Below are positions 21,519-32,512 of a stretch of DNA of 64,000 nt, one piece after another. Below the pieces are notes generated by a model that searched no databases, had not been told where the DNA came from, and saw only the letters and a program-made list of their open reading frames with translations. The translations under genes and the position numbers were made by a program. How positions within the stretch are numbered: the stretch's first letter is position 1; each line of letters begins with the position of its first letter. Origin of the DNA: Astragalus membranaceus (Eukaryota; Streptophyta; Magnoliopsida; Fabales; Fabaceae); contig CM076854.1 in assembly GCA_039519185.1 (NCBI GenBank), forward strand, positions 147,112,997-147,176,996, in the 5' to 3' direction.

Positions 21519-21547
21519 CCCGTGCAAAGCACGGGTCACACCCCTAG
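21519..21547 (+). other. Helitron 2 3' terminus (hairpin + CTAG)
   Basis: Perfect stem CCCGTGC/GCACGGG with AAA loop, eight-base spacer TCACACCC, then CTAG and flanking T. Typical replication-termination hairpin of Helitrons. Confidence 0.8.
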
Positions 21548-21657
21548 TTATAGACAAACTGTTAGAGATTTATAGACACACATCCTTGACTAGTCTTCAT
21601 TCATCTTCAAGTGGCTCCAAAAAAAAAGTAAAATACACAATACCATCGTGATACAAA

Positions 21658-22683
21658 CAGTGTTTTAAAAACCGGCTCGGCCCGGCCGGTTGGACCGGTC
21701 GAACTGGGAACCGGGGGGGTAACCGAGCAGGTCAAGGTTTTGGATCGGCCATGCAGCAAACCGGTGGGAACCGGTGTGACTCGGCCGGTTTTTGGAAAAA
21801 CCGGTGACCCGGCTCGAACCGGACCGGGTTGTGCATTTTGCTTTTTTTTTTTTATTTTTTTCAAATCTTTGAACTGTAATTGGGAGGGGCCGCGCGAACG
21901 CAGGCCCCCACTAGTGATTGCCATCTAGGTAAGTATGTTTCTCATTGACATACGCCTTGCTTTTATATCTCATTCTCCTCCCTGTTCCGTTCATTCTATG
22001 CGATGTGGGACTATTTGTAAACTACTTAAAACAAAAGAGACTAAAAAAAAACCCTCAACAAAATGCCATTAGTGGGGTTGACCTGTTGAAAGCAAATGCT
22101 GAGCGCTACCATGTGGCTACAAATCTTATTGAGGATATTATTTATTTCAAATATATATAATTGGTGCCTCTTTTTCTAAAAGTCAAGTACGCTCATCCTC
22201 ATGGCATTAGCTTGTAATATTAATATTATGTTTCAACAAACTTATTTAATATTAAGTATTTTTTTAAAGATTTATTTAATATTAAGTTGTTAACTTATGA
22301 AATTTGTTCTAAATATTTATTTAAGCATGATATGAACTTTTAAAATTTATTTAATATATACCAAGCAAATAAAAATAAAATTGGCATGATGTGTAATTTT
22401 AGCAAATTAAGTTTTACAAGTATGAAATATATAGGTCCTGAAAATTTGGGAATTTTTTATATTTTAGTAGATATAAAATAAACATAGTTATTAATTTTAC
22501 AGGGACAAAATTTATATTATATACTATATAGGTATTGAAAATTCTCGAAATAGAGACCGGGTCCGAGTCATCCGGTCCCAGTTTTAGTCATGCGGTTCAA
22601 CTGTCGGCCTCTCGGTCCGACCATTGACCCAGTGACCCGGTACCTTCACCGAGTCGGTCACCGATCCGAGTTTTAAAACATTG
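21658..22683. mobile_element. non-autonomous hAT element
   Basis: Terminal inverted repeats start CAGTGTTTTAAAAACCGGC on the left and CAATGTTTTAAAACTCGG on the reverse complement of the right end. The element is flanked by a perfect 8-bp duplication GATACAAA (21650-21657 and 22684-22691), the hallmark of hAT superfamily transposition. Sub-terminal regions are rich in CCGGT/ACCGG motifs, possible transposase-binding repeats. At 1026 bp with no transposase frame, it must be mobilised in trans. Confidence 0.92.
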
Positions 22684-22691
22684 GATACAAA

Positions 22692-23196
22692 TAAAGACAT
22701 CCTTTTTTTCTTGATGGTAAGGGATCTTCCGTCAGTAATTGACTGAAGCTACTTGAACCTTAATGTATTGATCTGTTCTTACTTGACACTCAAGAAGATA
22801 TATTAGTAGACATGTGAATCAGATAACTTTAGAATCTATTAAAAAAAATTGTTTGCATTAAAAAAATTTCTAGGGATTTTGTCTCAACAAACTTCTTGCA
22901 TAAACTATGCACTTTTTTTCTACAAGTTGCTACAATTTTTTTAGAAGGTGACATATCAACCTAATCATAGTGGATTAAAGTTTCCTATATCATTTTAAGG
23001 TAGATAATCTGACATCTTCCACAACCCCATTAGCATGTATATCATGTATCATACCACTATGTGCATCCCTTATTTACTTAGGATTTATTGCTCAAGGACA
23101 AGTTTAACATCAATTCCCTTAAAAACCTTCAAAAACATGACAACAAAATATTTAGAAAAGTCCCATATTTTCTACACTTGTACGATATGGAATAGT
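22692..23196. other. no gene recognised
   Basis: AT-rich sequence between the hAT element and an LTR-like fragment. No motif, RNA gene or transposon end was recognised. Confidence 0.5.
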
Positions 23197-23440
23197 TGTT
23201 ATGGATTGGGCCACTATAGCATTTTGCACTAAGGCCCAATACCAAAGGCAGACCCACCAATCAATGGTGAGGATCAAAGACCTATATCCAATGGTTCTCA
23301 TTGATTCCCAAAACCTATAAATAAGCATTCATTGCTAGCATTAAAGGTACACACTCTCCAATTCTCTCACTTGCAACTGACCCACTTGCTGACTTGAGCG
23401 TCAGAGTGTCATTGCAGGTACCACCCCACCTCGGGTCGGG
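23197..23440 (+). repeat. LTR fragment, gypsy-like
   Basis: It starts TGTTATGGATTGGGCC, has a TATAAATAAGC core-promoter candidate near 23316, and then GACTTGAGCGTCAGAGTG and TTGCAGGTACCACCCC, a leader sequence seen in R/U5 of many plant gypsy LTRs, including Tat/Ogre types. No internal region follows, so it is a solo LTR or truncated piece. Confidence 0.5.
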
Positions 23441-23758
23441 GCCTATCTAGGATCTATGAAGCCCCGATACTCCAAAATAGGCCAAGTATCCGTATCCGAC
23501 ACGTATCCGACACCGATACGTGTCTGATAAGGCGGGATACGTGTTCAAGGAGTATCCTGAAATTTATATTTATTTTTTAATTAAAAAAATGCCAGATGCT
23601 TGAGGGATACGCACAAGATACGCTTTGGATACGGCCCACTGGGTGGATATGGCACGGGACACGTGAACACACACCTTGTGCGGCTGGGCTCCTTTTTTTT
23701 GACACAAATGACACACAGGATACATCACATCAAAACTCACACATGTTTTTTTAATTCA
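23441..23758. repeat. GATACG-rich dispersed repeat
   Basis: Multiple GTATCCGACACG/GGATACG motifs in both orientations between 23470 and 23640 (for example CCGTATCCGACACGTATCCG). This resembles sub-terminal repeats of plant DNA transposons. Ends and family not determined. Confidence 0.4.
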
Positions 23759-23759
23759 G

Positions 23760-23845
23760 TACTCCCTCCGTCCCATATTATGTGTCGTTTTGGGTCATTT
23801 CACACATATTTAGTAAAGGGATTGGTAATTGAATAAAATAAAGGA
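23760..23845 (+). mobile_element. truncated Stowaway-like MITE end
   Basis: TA followed by CTCCCTCCGTCCCA (23762-23775), the classic Stowaway (Tc1/mariner) terminal inverted repeat, then the usual GTGTCGTTTTGGG-type interior. No matching right terminus is visible, so the element is truncated. Confidence 0.6.
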
Positions 23846-24470
23846 ATTCAGGTAGAATTAGACATAGGGGAATCGAACCTTGCAAGTGAAACCGTGACCC
23901 TAGGCTTCTCTCCATTGGTCAAACTTTACATTTTAATTCTTGCTATTTATTTCTTTTTATTTTAGTTTCTATAACCACCAAACATTCGTTCGTCTAAATA
24001 ATAATTAATCTTACGTAATTTGGTACTTGTTAATTAATCCATGTGGAGACGATATCTTTTATACTACTTCTGCAAGAGAGTACACTTGCCCTGTGTTTTT
24101 AAGGCAACAAGTTTTTGTTGACCCACCGCCACGCAAGACCATAACCCACCGTCGTTAGTGTTAAGTAGTGAATAGTAGACTACTCTATAGAGCCTAGATT
24201 TCTTTTGGATATGACTAATGATGTTTTTTTGCTATATTCTAACTTGGTCATGAAATTGTATATTTTTTGTGACATGTTCTTAGGAAAAAGAATATATTTT
24301 GAAATAGGTGGGGAAAAGACATGTAACTATGGTTACTTATTTTGTTCACAAGTATTTTTTTTGTAAGTATGATCATATCGGTTGAATATTATGAGCAATT
24401 GTCAATTAGTAAAATGAAGTATCTTTAGTTATGTTTTATATATTTTAATTTTAATTTAATTTTTTATTGA
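23846..24470. other. no gene recognised; B-box-like motif
   Basis: AT-rich. At about 23870-23885 the minus strand reads GGTTCGATTCCCC, a match to the RNA polymerase III B box, but a convincing A box and cloverleaf are lacking. Confidence 0.4.
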
Positions 24471-24498
24471 AGTTATTTATGCTCCTAATACTTAAGTT

Positions 24499-25962
24499 AT
24501 TTTTTATATAGGTTATTTATGCTCCTAATACTTAAGTCAAAGCTCATTTCTCAAGTAATTCTAGTGCTTAAATATGTGAATATATGAATATTAGAATAAA
24601 TATAGGTTATAAGTTAATTCCCTGAACCTTGGGCATAGTCAATGCCTTTGTGAATATGTTTGATGCTTTGCTTTAGTGCTGCAGCGGTATGCTATCAAGG
24701 AAACACTACAGCGTTATATGACGGCTGACCATTGAGATATTTATGTGGCCACTTGAGGACATGATGAGTCACCACCCTTATCTCTTCCTCTCAGTTGGAT
24801 ATTTTGACTTTCAAGTGGATGCTAAATTACACTTGGTGTCTCCTAAATGGAACCCATGTGATAGTTGTTGTATTCCATCATTAGCACTTTTTGTAAAGTA
24901 CTTTAAGGATAATATCTAAGTCTTATGATCATCATATAATATTATTATTATATTAAGACTTAGTTAATAATTAGATTAATTAAGATTGCTTCTCTAGGAG
25001 GTAACATACGTAGACAAGTAGTTGTAACTTGAAAAGAAAACTACACAATACATGGTAGCTATTCTCCATTGATACACTACCTTTAAGCTTTTATTTTTCT
25101 TAGCATAGTTTTTCTAGTCTTCATCCAAGGTTTTGCTCACGCCTCAACTTCATCTCTTGTATGCTACTTGGGATCATTGGAGGGTATCTTTTGCAACCAC
25201 TCTTCTCTTGTCTTCATACGGTAATACATACTCTCTAGTTGTATTATGTTGATGGAACTTGTGATGAGCTAACTTTGTTGTAGTTGGATTGTTCTTGGTA
25301 TGTAATGAACCTTGAGTAACTTTTGTATAATATTATGATGTTTGTGTTTTATTCCTTGTGTCATAATACTTTCAATCTTGGTTTGGGAATGATCAACTAA
25401 AACAAGGTAACTTTGTGGGTACAGACATGGTTCACAAAGAGAACTCAAGGAATGATATGAATGAAAACCCTTTAAAGACATTTAAAGGAAGCACTACTTA
25501 ACTCTAGACATATGGGAGTAATAGTTCATAAGGCAAATGTTGTAAGAGCTTAATATACAGGGGTAAAACTTATTTAGAGCCTAGACATAGGAGTCTTGTA
25601 ACATAGCCCTGACGAAAGTGACTGAAAGGCACGCCACCAAGGCGCTACAGCGTCTACGGATTCTGAAGCGCTACAGCGCTTAATGCTACAACGTCTAATA
25701 TTATCTGAACATTACTCTTGGGAATTTACATAACTATTGAGCTATCCAACTCACCTTTAATTACTTCAAACTTAATACTGTTTTATCACAACTTATGATG
25801 TTTACAACTCTTTACCTTTACTTGTTACTTAATTCTTTTCACTAAGATTCTAATCACTTAAACTTCTTAGATTAATTCCAATCCCCGTGGGAACGAACTT
25901 TACTTATCATTATATTACTTATTGCGATTGTGTATACTTGCCCATCACCTTTTCGCACAACA
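24499..25962 (+). repeat. 5' LTR of Athila element 1
   Basis: Matches 29670-31141 with scattered differences, several being C-to-T or G-to-A at CpG sites (e.g. AGTGCTGCAG against AGCGCTGCAG). The left edge is damaged: the TGATAACC terminus is absent and TTATGCTCCTAATACTTAAG occurs twice (about 24474 and 24515). It ends CGCACAACA before the PBS. Confidence 0.85.
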
Positions 25963-25968
25963 AGTTTT

Positions 25969-25986
25969 TGGCGCCGTTGCCGGGGA
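25969..25986 (+). promoter_or_regulatory. primer-binding site, Athila element 1
   Basis: TGGCGCCGTTGCCGGGGA a few bases after the 5' LTR. The same 18-mer occurs in Athila element 2 (55983-56000). It is the tRNA-complementary site typical of Athila elements (aspartate tRNA in the literature). Confidence 0.85.
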
Positions 25987-26085
25987 TTGCATTTAATTTT
26001 CATTGTTTAAGTTTTTAGTAAACTTAGTGCCTATTTTACACTGGTGTGTTGTTTCTTGTTGCTGCAGCAGTAAGCGCTACAGCGT

Positions 26086-27975
26086 ATGCCCAGGTCTCAA
26101 CCACCAGAATTTGAACCATACTCAGAACCAGAGAGAAGGTTCAGGAAACTAAGACATCTTCACAGGCTCAGACCCACCATGTCAGAACATAGTCATAGGA
26201 CCAATTCTGGTAGAGCTACCACTCTACATGGCAGATCTAGCTCTGGTAGAGAAGGGACTGAACCAGGTGGAAGGGGTAGAGGTAGACATCAGCAGCCACC
26301 CACTCCAACCTTACATGACCAAGAGGACTGGTACAGACATCAATTCATAAATGAAGGACCTGCTCAAATGGTAAATGACAGAGATAGACCAATGAGGGAC
26401 TATGTTGTGTTTGATCCACAAATCATGGAGACAAGCATAGCAAGACCTACTCTCAACACAGCTCAGTTTGAATTCAAACCTATGATGTTCCAAATGTTGC
26501 AAACAGTGGGATAGTTTGGTGGTGCTCCTCAAGAGGACCCATATTTACACTTAAAGCAATTTTTGGAAGTCTGCAGTAACTTCATCATTCCAGGGGTAAG
26601 TGATGATGCATTCAGATTAAAACTTTTTCCTTATTCCTTGAAGGATAGAGCAAAGGCCTGGTTAACTTCTCTAGAGCCTAACTCTATCCATACTTGGAAT
26701 GAAATGGCTGAGAAATTCTTAGCAAAATATTTTCCTCCAAGTAAGAATGCAAGAATGAGGAATGAGGTTACTGCATTCAGACAAAGAGATGCTGACACAC
26801 TGTTTGAGGCATGGGAGAGATGGAAGGAGATGTTGAGAAAGTGCCCTCATCATGGTATACCTGTGATTATCCAAATGGAAACCTTCTACAATGGACTAGA
26901 TCCAACAACCAGACAAATGTTAGATGCTTCTTCAGGGGGTGTGTTGTTGAAAACCTCCTATAATGAGGCATGTGAACTGATTGATGATATTGCCACAAAT
27001 AGCTATCAATGGCCTACAGAAAGGTTAGCTCAGCAAAAGAAGGTAGCTGGTGTGCATGAAGTAAGTGAAGTTTCTGCTCTATCTGCACAGGTTGCCTCTC
27101 TTACTAACATGATAAAATCTATGAGCACATCAAACGCTGTAGCGGTTACCGCTGCAGCGGTACATGAACCTACAGTAGCTGTTATTGAGCAAGCCTCTCC
27201 AGGGTCAGTAAGCTGTGTATACTGTGGAGGAGAGCATTTGTATGAAGAATGTCCTGGTAATCCTGTCTCTGTGAACTTTGTGGGTTTCAATAAAAACAAT
27301 AATCCCTATTCAAATACATATAATCCTGGTTGGAAGAACCACCCCAATTTCAGATGGGGAGCCAACAATGCAACAGCACCTAATTATAGTGCTCCAGCAA
27401 ATCCACCAGGATTCCCTGCTCAGAACTACCAAAGACAGAATGCCCCTGTCATAGATAATTCATTAGAAGGAATGATGAAAGGTTTTATGAGTGATTGCAA
27501 GACAGCCCTGAAAACTCATGAAGCTTCCATTAAAAATCTAGAAGTACAGATGGGGCAGATGGCTAATGTCCTTTCCCAAAGAATTAGTGGATCATTACCA
27601 TCCACTACAGAAGCTTCAACTTCAAGTACTACAGGGAAGGAGCATGTAAAAGCTATAACTTTAAGGAGTGGGAGAGATTTGATAGGATCATCAACTGTTT
27701 CAGATGATGAAAAAAACAAAAATTCTGAAAAACAAAAAAAACCTGCAACAAGCGCTACAGCGCCTGAACCTACCGCTGCAGCGCCTGTTGTTGAGAAAAC
27801 ACCACCACTACCCAAAATCATTCCAACATACCCAGATCCTCCATATCCTCAAAGACTTCGAAAGGCTCATGAAGACAAGCAATTTAATAAGTTCCTAGAA
27901 GTCCTTAAACAGTTGCACATTAATGTCCCTTTGGTGGAAGCTCTCCAACAAATGCCAATTATGCAAAGTTTATGA
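26086..27975 (+). pseudogene. Athila gag (one stop, then frameshift)
   Basis: Starts at ATG 26086 (MPRSQPPEFEPYSEPERR) and is interrupted by TAG at 26512-26514, probably from CAG. It then resumes in the same frame with the retrotransposon gag domain (AFRLKLFPYSLKDRAKAWL, FFPPSKNARMRNEVTAFRQ, ASSGGVLLKTSYNEACELI). A knuckle-like CVYCGGEHLYEEC follows, then a low-complexity tail with KAITLRSGRDL. A missing base near 27957 ends the frame at 27973-27975; the protease starts in the next frame. It forms the particle shell when intact; here it is lightly damaged. GCGCTACAGCG motifs lie inside the coding sequence at 27133-27161 and 27751-27785. Confidence 0.85.
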
Positions 27976-29600
27976 AGGATGTCCTTACTAAGAGAATAAG
28001 ACTAGGTGAGTTTGAAACAGTAGCAATGACTGGGGAATGCAGTATGTTGATGCAGAACAAGCTACCACCCAAATCAAAGGATCCTGGCAGTTTTACTATA
28101 CCATGCTCAATTGGAAATTTTTACTCTGCCCGTGCTCTATGTGATTTGGGAGCCAGCATAAACCTTATGCCCAAGTCCATATATACACAGCTAGGAGTGG
28201 GAACTTCCAGACCTGCCTCACTTACACTGCAGCTAGCTGATAGAACTCTTGCATATCCAGAAGGAATCTTAGAAGATGTTCTAATAAAGGTAGACAAATT
28301 TGTATTTCATGTTGATTTTGTAATCTTGGACTTTGATGCAGATAAAGAAGTACCCATCATACTGGGAAGACCATTCTTAGCCACTGGAAGAACTTTGATA
28401 GATGTGCAGAGAGGAGAATTGATCATGAGGGTCAATGACCAAGAAGTCAAGTTCAACATTCTCAATGCTATGAAATTTCCAGGACCCAAAATTGAAGAGT
28501 GCTCTTTTGTCTCTGCTATTGATAAAGTAGTTCAGGAACACTTCCAGAAAAGCACAGATCATATGAGGCAATTACTGGACAGCAGTGAAGATACATGGTC
28601 TGATGCAGAAGCTGCAGAGGAGGAGGAACAGACAGTCAAAGAAATTTGGGCTAAGAAATATGAATCTTTGGAGCAGGAGAACTCAGACATGAGAAAGGAT
28701 CTCCCCTCCATTGAACAACCACCAACTCTGGAACTTAAAGAGTTGCCTTCACACCTCAAATATGCTTATTTAGGTAACAATAGTACTTTGCCTGTTATAA
28801 TTGCTGCTGACCTTTCTGAAAAGCAGGAACAGGATCTGATTCAGACGCTACAACGGCATAAAAAGGCAATTGGTTGGCAAATGTCAGACATAAAGGGTAT
28901 CAGCCCAACCATTTGTATGCACAGAATAGTGTTAGAAGAAGACTCTAAAAATTGCATTGAAGGGCAGAGGAGGTTGAATCCAATTATGAAAGAAGTGGTG
29001 AAGAAGGAAATCATTAAGTGGTTGGATGCAGGTATTGTATACCCCATTTCTGACAGTGCTTGGGTTAGTCCTGTGCAGTGTGTGCCAAAGAAGGGAGGGG
29101 TAACAGTAATAACTAATGAGATGAATGAGCTGCTTCCAACCAGAAAAATAACGGGCTGGAGAATATGCATGGATTACAGGAGGTTGAATAAGGCAACAAG
29201 AAAGGACCATTTTCCATTGCCTTTCATTGACCAGATGCTGGACAGGCTAGCAGGTAAAGAATTTTATTGCTTTCTTGATGGTTATTCAGGTTATAACCAG
29301 ATTGCAATATTGCCTGAAGATCAGCAAAAGACTACATTCACTTGTCCATATGGCACCTTTGCTTTTAGAAGGATGCCATTTGGCCTGTGTAATGCACCTG
29401 CCACTTTTCAAAGGTGTATGATGGCAATTTTCTCTGATTACATTGAAAGATCCATGGAAGTCTTCATGGATGATTTCTCTGTGTTTGGAGAAACATTCCA
29501 TCTATGCCTATCCAACTTGGAAGAAATCTTGATTAGATGTGAAGAAACTAACCTTGTGCTGAACTGGGAGAAATGCCATTTTGTGCTGAACTGCAGCTAG
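27972..29600 (+). pseudogene. Athila protease and truncated reverse transcriptase
   Basis: Frame of 542 codons overlapping the end of gag. The aspartic protease has CDLGAS (Asp58) and ILGRPFLATGR. A long linker leads to RT: GIVYPISDSAWVSPVQ, RICMDYRRLNKATRKDHFPLP, FLDGYSGYNQI, RRMPFGLCNAPATFQR and catalytic FMDDFSVFG. The frame stops right after NWEKCHFVLNCS, where a native RT would continue. A 13-bp direct repeat (TTGTGCTGAACTG at 29555 and 29581) marks the deletion edge. The thumb, RNase H and integrase are absent, so it cannot reverse-transcribe itself. Confidence 0.88.
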
Positions 29601-29669
29601 TTATATGAGCATTTTGTCTTGTTCAAGTGTCATTAATTGGGGACAAGCAATGGTTTAAGTTTGGGGGTG
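29601..29669 (+). promoter_or_regulatory. Athila 1 3' tail and polypurine tract
   Basis: Short tail joined directly to the truncated RT, with GGGGACAAGCAATGG and then TTTAAGTTTGGGGGTG immediately before the 3' LTR. The purine-rich end is the polypurine tract. Confidence 0.75.
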
Positions 29670-31141
29670 TGATAACCTTATTTTATATAGGTAATTTATG
29701 CTCCTAATACTTAAGTCAAAGCTCATTTCTCAAGTAATTCTAGTGCTTAAATATGTGAATATATGAATATTAGAATAAATATAGGTTATAAGTTAATTCC
29801 CTGAACCTTGGGCATAGTCAATGCCTTTGTGAATATGTTAGATGCTTTGCTTTAGCGCTGCAGCGGTATGCTATCAAGGAAACGCTACAGCGTTATATGA
29901 CGGCTGACCATTGAGATATTTATGTGGCCACTTGAGGACATGATGAGTCACCACCCTTATCTCTTCCTCTCAGTTGGATATTTTGACTTTCAAGTGGATG
30001 CTAAATTACACTTGGCGCCTCCTAAATGGAACCCATGTGATAGTTGTTGTATTCCATCATTAGCACTTTTTGTAAAGTACTTTAAGGATAATATCTAAGT
30101 CTTATGATCATCATGTAATATTATTATTCTATTAAGACTTAGTTAATAATTAGATTAATTAAGATTGCTTCTCTAGGAGGTAACATACGTAGACAAGTAG
30201 TTGTAACTTGAAAAGAAAACTACACAATACATGGTAGCTATTCTCCATTGATACACTACCTTTAAGCTTTTATTTTTCTTAGCATAGTTTTTCTAGTCTT
30301 CATCCAAGGTTTTGCTCACGCCTCAACTTCATCTCTTGTATGCTACTTGGGATCATTGGAGTGTATCTTTTGCAACCACTCTTCTCTTGTCTTCATACGG
30401 TAATACATACTCTCTAGTTGTATTATGTTGATGGAACTTGTGATGAGCTAACTTTGTTGTAGTTGGATTGTTCTTGGTATGTAATGAACCTTGAGTAACT
30501 TTTGTATAATATTATGATGTTTGTGTTTTATTCCTTGTGTTATAATACTTTCAATCTTGGTTTGGGAATGATCAACTAAAACAAGGTAACTTTGTGGGTA
30601 CAGACATGGTCCACAAAGAGAACTCAAGGAATGATATGAATGAAAACCCTTTAAAGACATTTAAAGGAAGCACTACTTAACTCTAGACATAGGGGAGTAA
30701 TAGTTCATAAGGCAAATGTTGTAAGAGCTTAATATACAGGGGTAAAACTTATTTAGAGCCTAGACATAGGAGTCTTGTAACATAGCCCTGACGAAAGTGA
30801 CTGAAAGGCACGCCACCAAGGCGCTACAGCGTCTACGGATTCTGAAGCGCTACAGCGCTTAACGCTACAGCGTCTAATATTATCTGAACATTACTCTTGG
30901 GAATTTACATAACTCTTGAGCTATCCAACTCACCTTTAATTACTTCAAACTTAATACTGTTTTATCACAACTTATGATGTTTACAACTCTTTACCTTTAC
31001 TTGTTACTTAATTCTTTTCACTAAGATTCTAGTCACTTAAACTTCTTAGATTAATTCCAATCCCTGTGGGAACGAACTTTACTTATCATTATATTACTTG
31101 TTGCGATTGTGTATACTTGCACATCACCTTTTCGCACAACA
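29670..31141 (+). repeat. 3' LTR of Athila element 1
   Basis: TGATAACC...GCACAACA, 1472 bp. It contains GCGCTACAGCG-type motifs near 29854, 29882, 30821, 30847 and 30861. It is directly followed by ATGGTTCCC, the gag start of the next gypsy body. Confidence 0.88.
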
Positions 31142-32512
31142 ATGGTTCCCATAAGCTCCGCCCGGAATCAACTTCCACCTCCTCCCCAGACTGTCCAGGT
31201 GCCGGTCGACGCTGTTCAACAGCTCGTCCAGCTGCTGACAAGACAGGCCGAGGCTGATCAGCAGAGGAGTCAGCACTACTCCCAACTGGAGGCTGAATTT
31301 GCCGAGATCTGAGCTCGCGACATCCCGGATCGGTCCTCTCCTCAAAACCATCCTCCCAGCAGAAAAATGTCTAGTCAAAGGTGTCACCGATCTCCGGCAT
31401 GGAAGAGGCACCACCACCGTTCACCACCTCGTCGGAAAGGAAGACGGGGATCTGGAACTCCCCCAAGCCAGACACAAGATGAAAGTTATCATCCTAAGGA
31501 TTCTCCTCGCCGAAGCTCGTCTTTGGCATCCTCTTCTCCGAGGCGGCATTCTATAAGCCAGGAAAGATCCCCGAGGCATGAACGTCAGAGTCCTCACTCT
31601 AGAAGGTCCCCTGTTAGGCACCATAACCAACGATCTCCTCCAAGGGAGAAATCGACAGCACGGAAAGGACCCTTCACGATAAATATCGACTACTTTCCGG
31701 TGCCAAAGCACCTTGAGAACCCCCTGAAGGTTTGAAGATTCATGATCGGACTGGTGATCCAGATCGCCATCTCGATTACTTCGATACAATGATGCAATAT
31801 CAGAACGTCCCAGACGAAATCAAATGTCAGATTTTTCCCCTCACTCTTGAGAAGTTGGCTTTGGATTGGTTCAGAGCCCTCAAGACGAACTCAGTATCCT
31901 CCTGGGACCAGCTAGCCAAGTTATTTCTGCCCATTTCACCCACTCCAAAATGAAGCCGAAATCTCAAAAAGTTTTGCAAGCAATTCGGCAGGGGGAGAAC
32001 GAGTCACTCCGGGACTGTATTGAGAGGTTCAATAAGGAAGCCGCTCAGGTCCGGAACCTCGATGACTCTTTCCGACTTTTCTTCATGGAAGCCGGTCTTT
32101 GAGAAGGAAGTCTTTTCCAAATCGATGTCGGAGTAAATCAAACTGAGTCGCTTGCCGAGTTCCTCCAGCGATCTCAGAAGTACATCGACCACGAAGAAGG
32201 AGCGGTTGCGAGAAAGTCAGACGCTGACCCTGGAATGACCAAACCTCGGAATGAGAAGGAGGCCCGAAACGATAGTAAACCCAGGTCTCGCAACCGTCAC
32301 CAGCATTATTCCGATCTTAACGAAACAAGAGCTAAAATCTTAGCAGAATGCATGAATGCGGAATTTAAGGAAGTTAAGTTCCCTGATCCACTCCCGCACA
32401 GACCGGGGCAGCGATCTAACAAGTACTGTCGGTATCACCGAAGTAAAGGACATGCACCAATCGCTGCAATGCTCTGAAAGACGACATTGAGGATCTGATC
32501 AAGAAAGGGAAA
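31142..32512 (+). pseudogene. Tat element 1 gag
   Basis: Begins ATG 31142 (MVPISSARNQLPPPPQ; then QQLVQLLTRQAEADQQR) and stops at TGA 31310-31312. Later frames carry an Arg/Ser/Pro-rich spacer, then the gag domain (GDPDRHLDYFDTMMQYQNVP, FPLTLEKLALDWFRAL, VLQAIRQGENESLRDCIERF) in two overlapping frames (31732-32102). A basic tail follows (32235-32477) with a GQRSNKYCRYHRSKGH start of a knuckle. At least four frame breaks. Confidence 0.8.

Larger units (their letters stand above)
11120..21547 (+). mobile_element. Helitron 2 with captured host gene fragments
   Basis: The 5' end reads A|TCTCTATATATACATCC (11120). The 3' end shows a perfect 7-bp hairpin stem (CCCGTGC at 21519-21525, loop AAA, GCACGGG at 21529-21535), eight bases, then CTAG (21544-21547) followed by T. 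These are canonical Helitron termini with insertion between A and T. No RepHel frame is present. The interior holds exon-sized pieces of several unrelated genes with intron-like sequence around them, and a 5.1-kb copia element inserted later. Without that insertion the Helitron is about 5.3 kb. The 5' end is less certain than the 3' end. Confidence 0.65.
24499..31141 (+). mobile_element. Athila-type Ty3/gypsy element 1, pol-deleted
   Basis: Two near-identical LTRs of about 1.47 kb flank an internal region with primer-binding site, gag, protease and the first half of reverse transcriptase. The rest of RT, RNase H and integrase is missing. PBS type and gag/protease sequence place it in the Athila lineage. 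No matching target duplication is found: the left LTR lacks the TGATAACC start seen in the right LTR, and the right LTR abuts a different gypsy body. A rearrangement at one or both ends is likely. Confidence 0.88.

Noticed and set aside
25269..25481. 70-codon frame repeated at 30448-30660
   Set aside because: Appears twice only because it lies in both Athila LTRs. Antisense, no known domain, no independent support.
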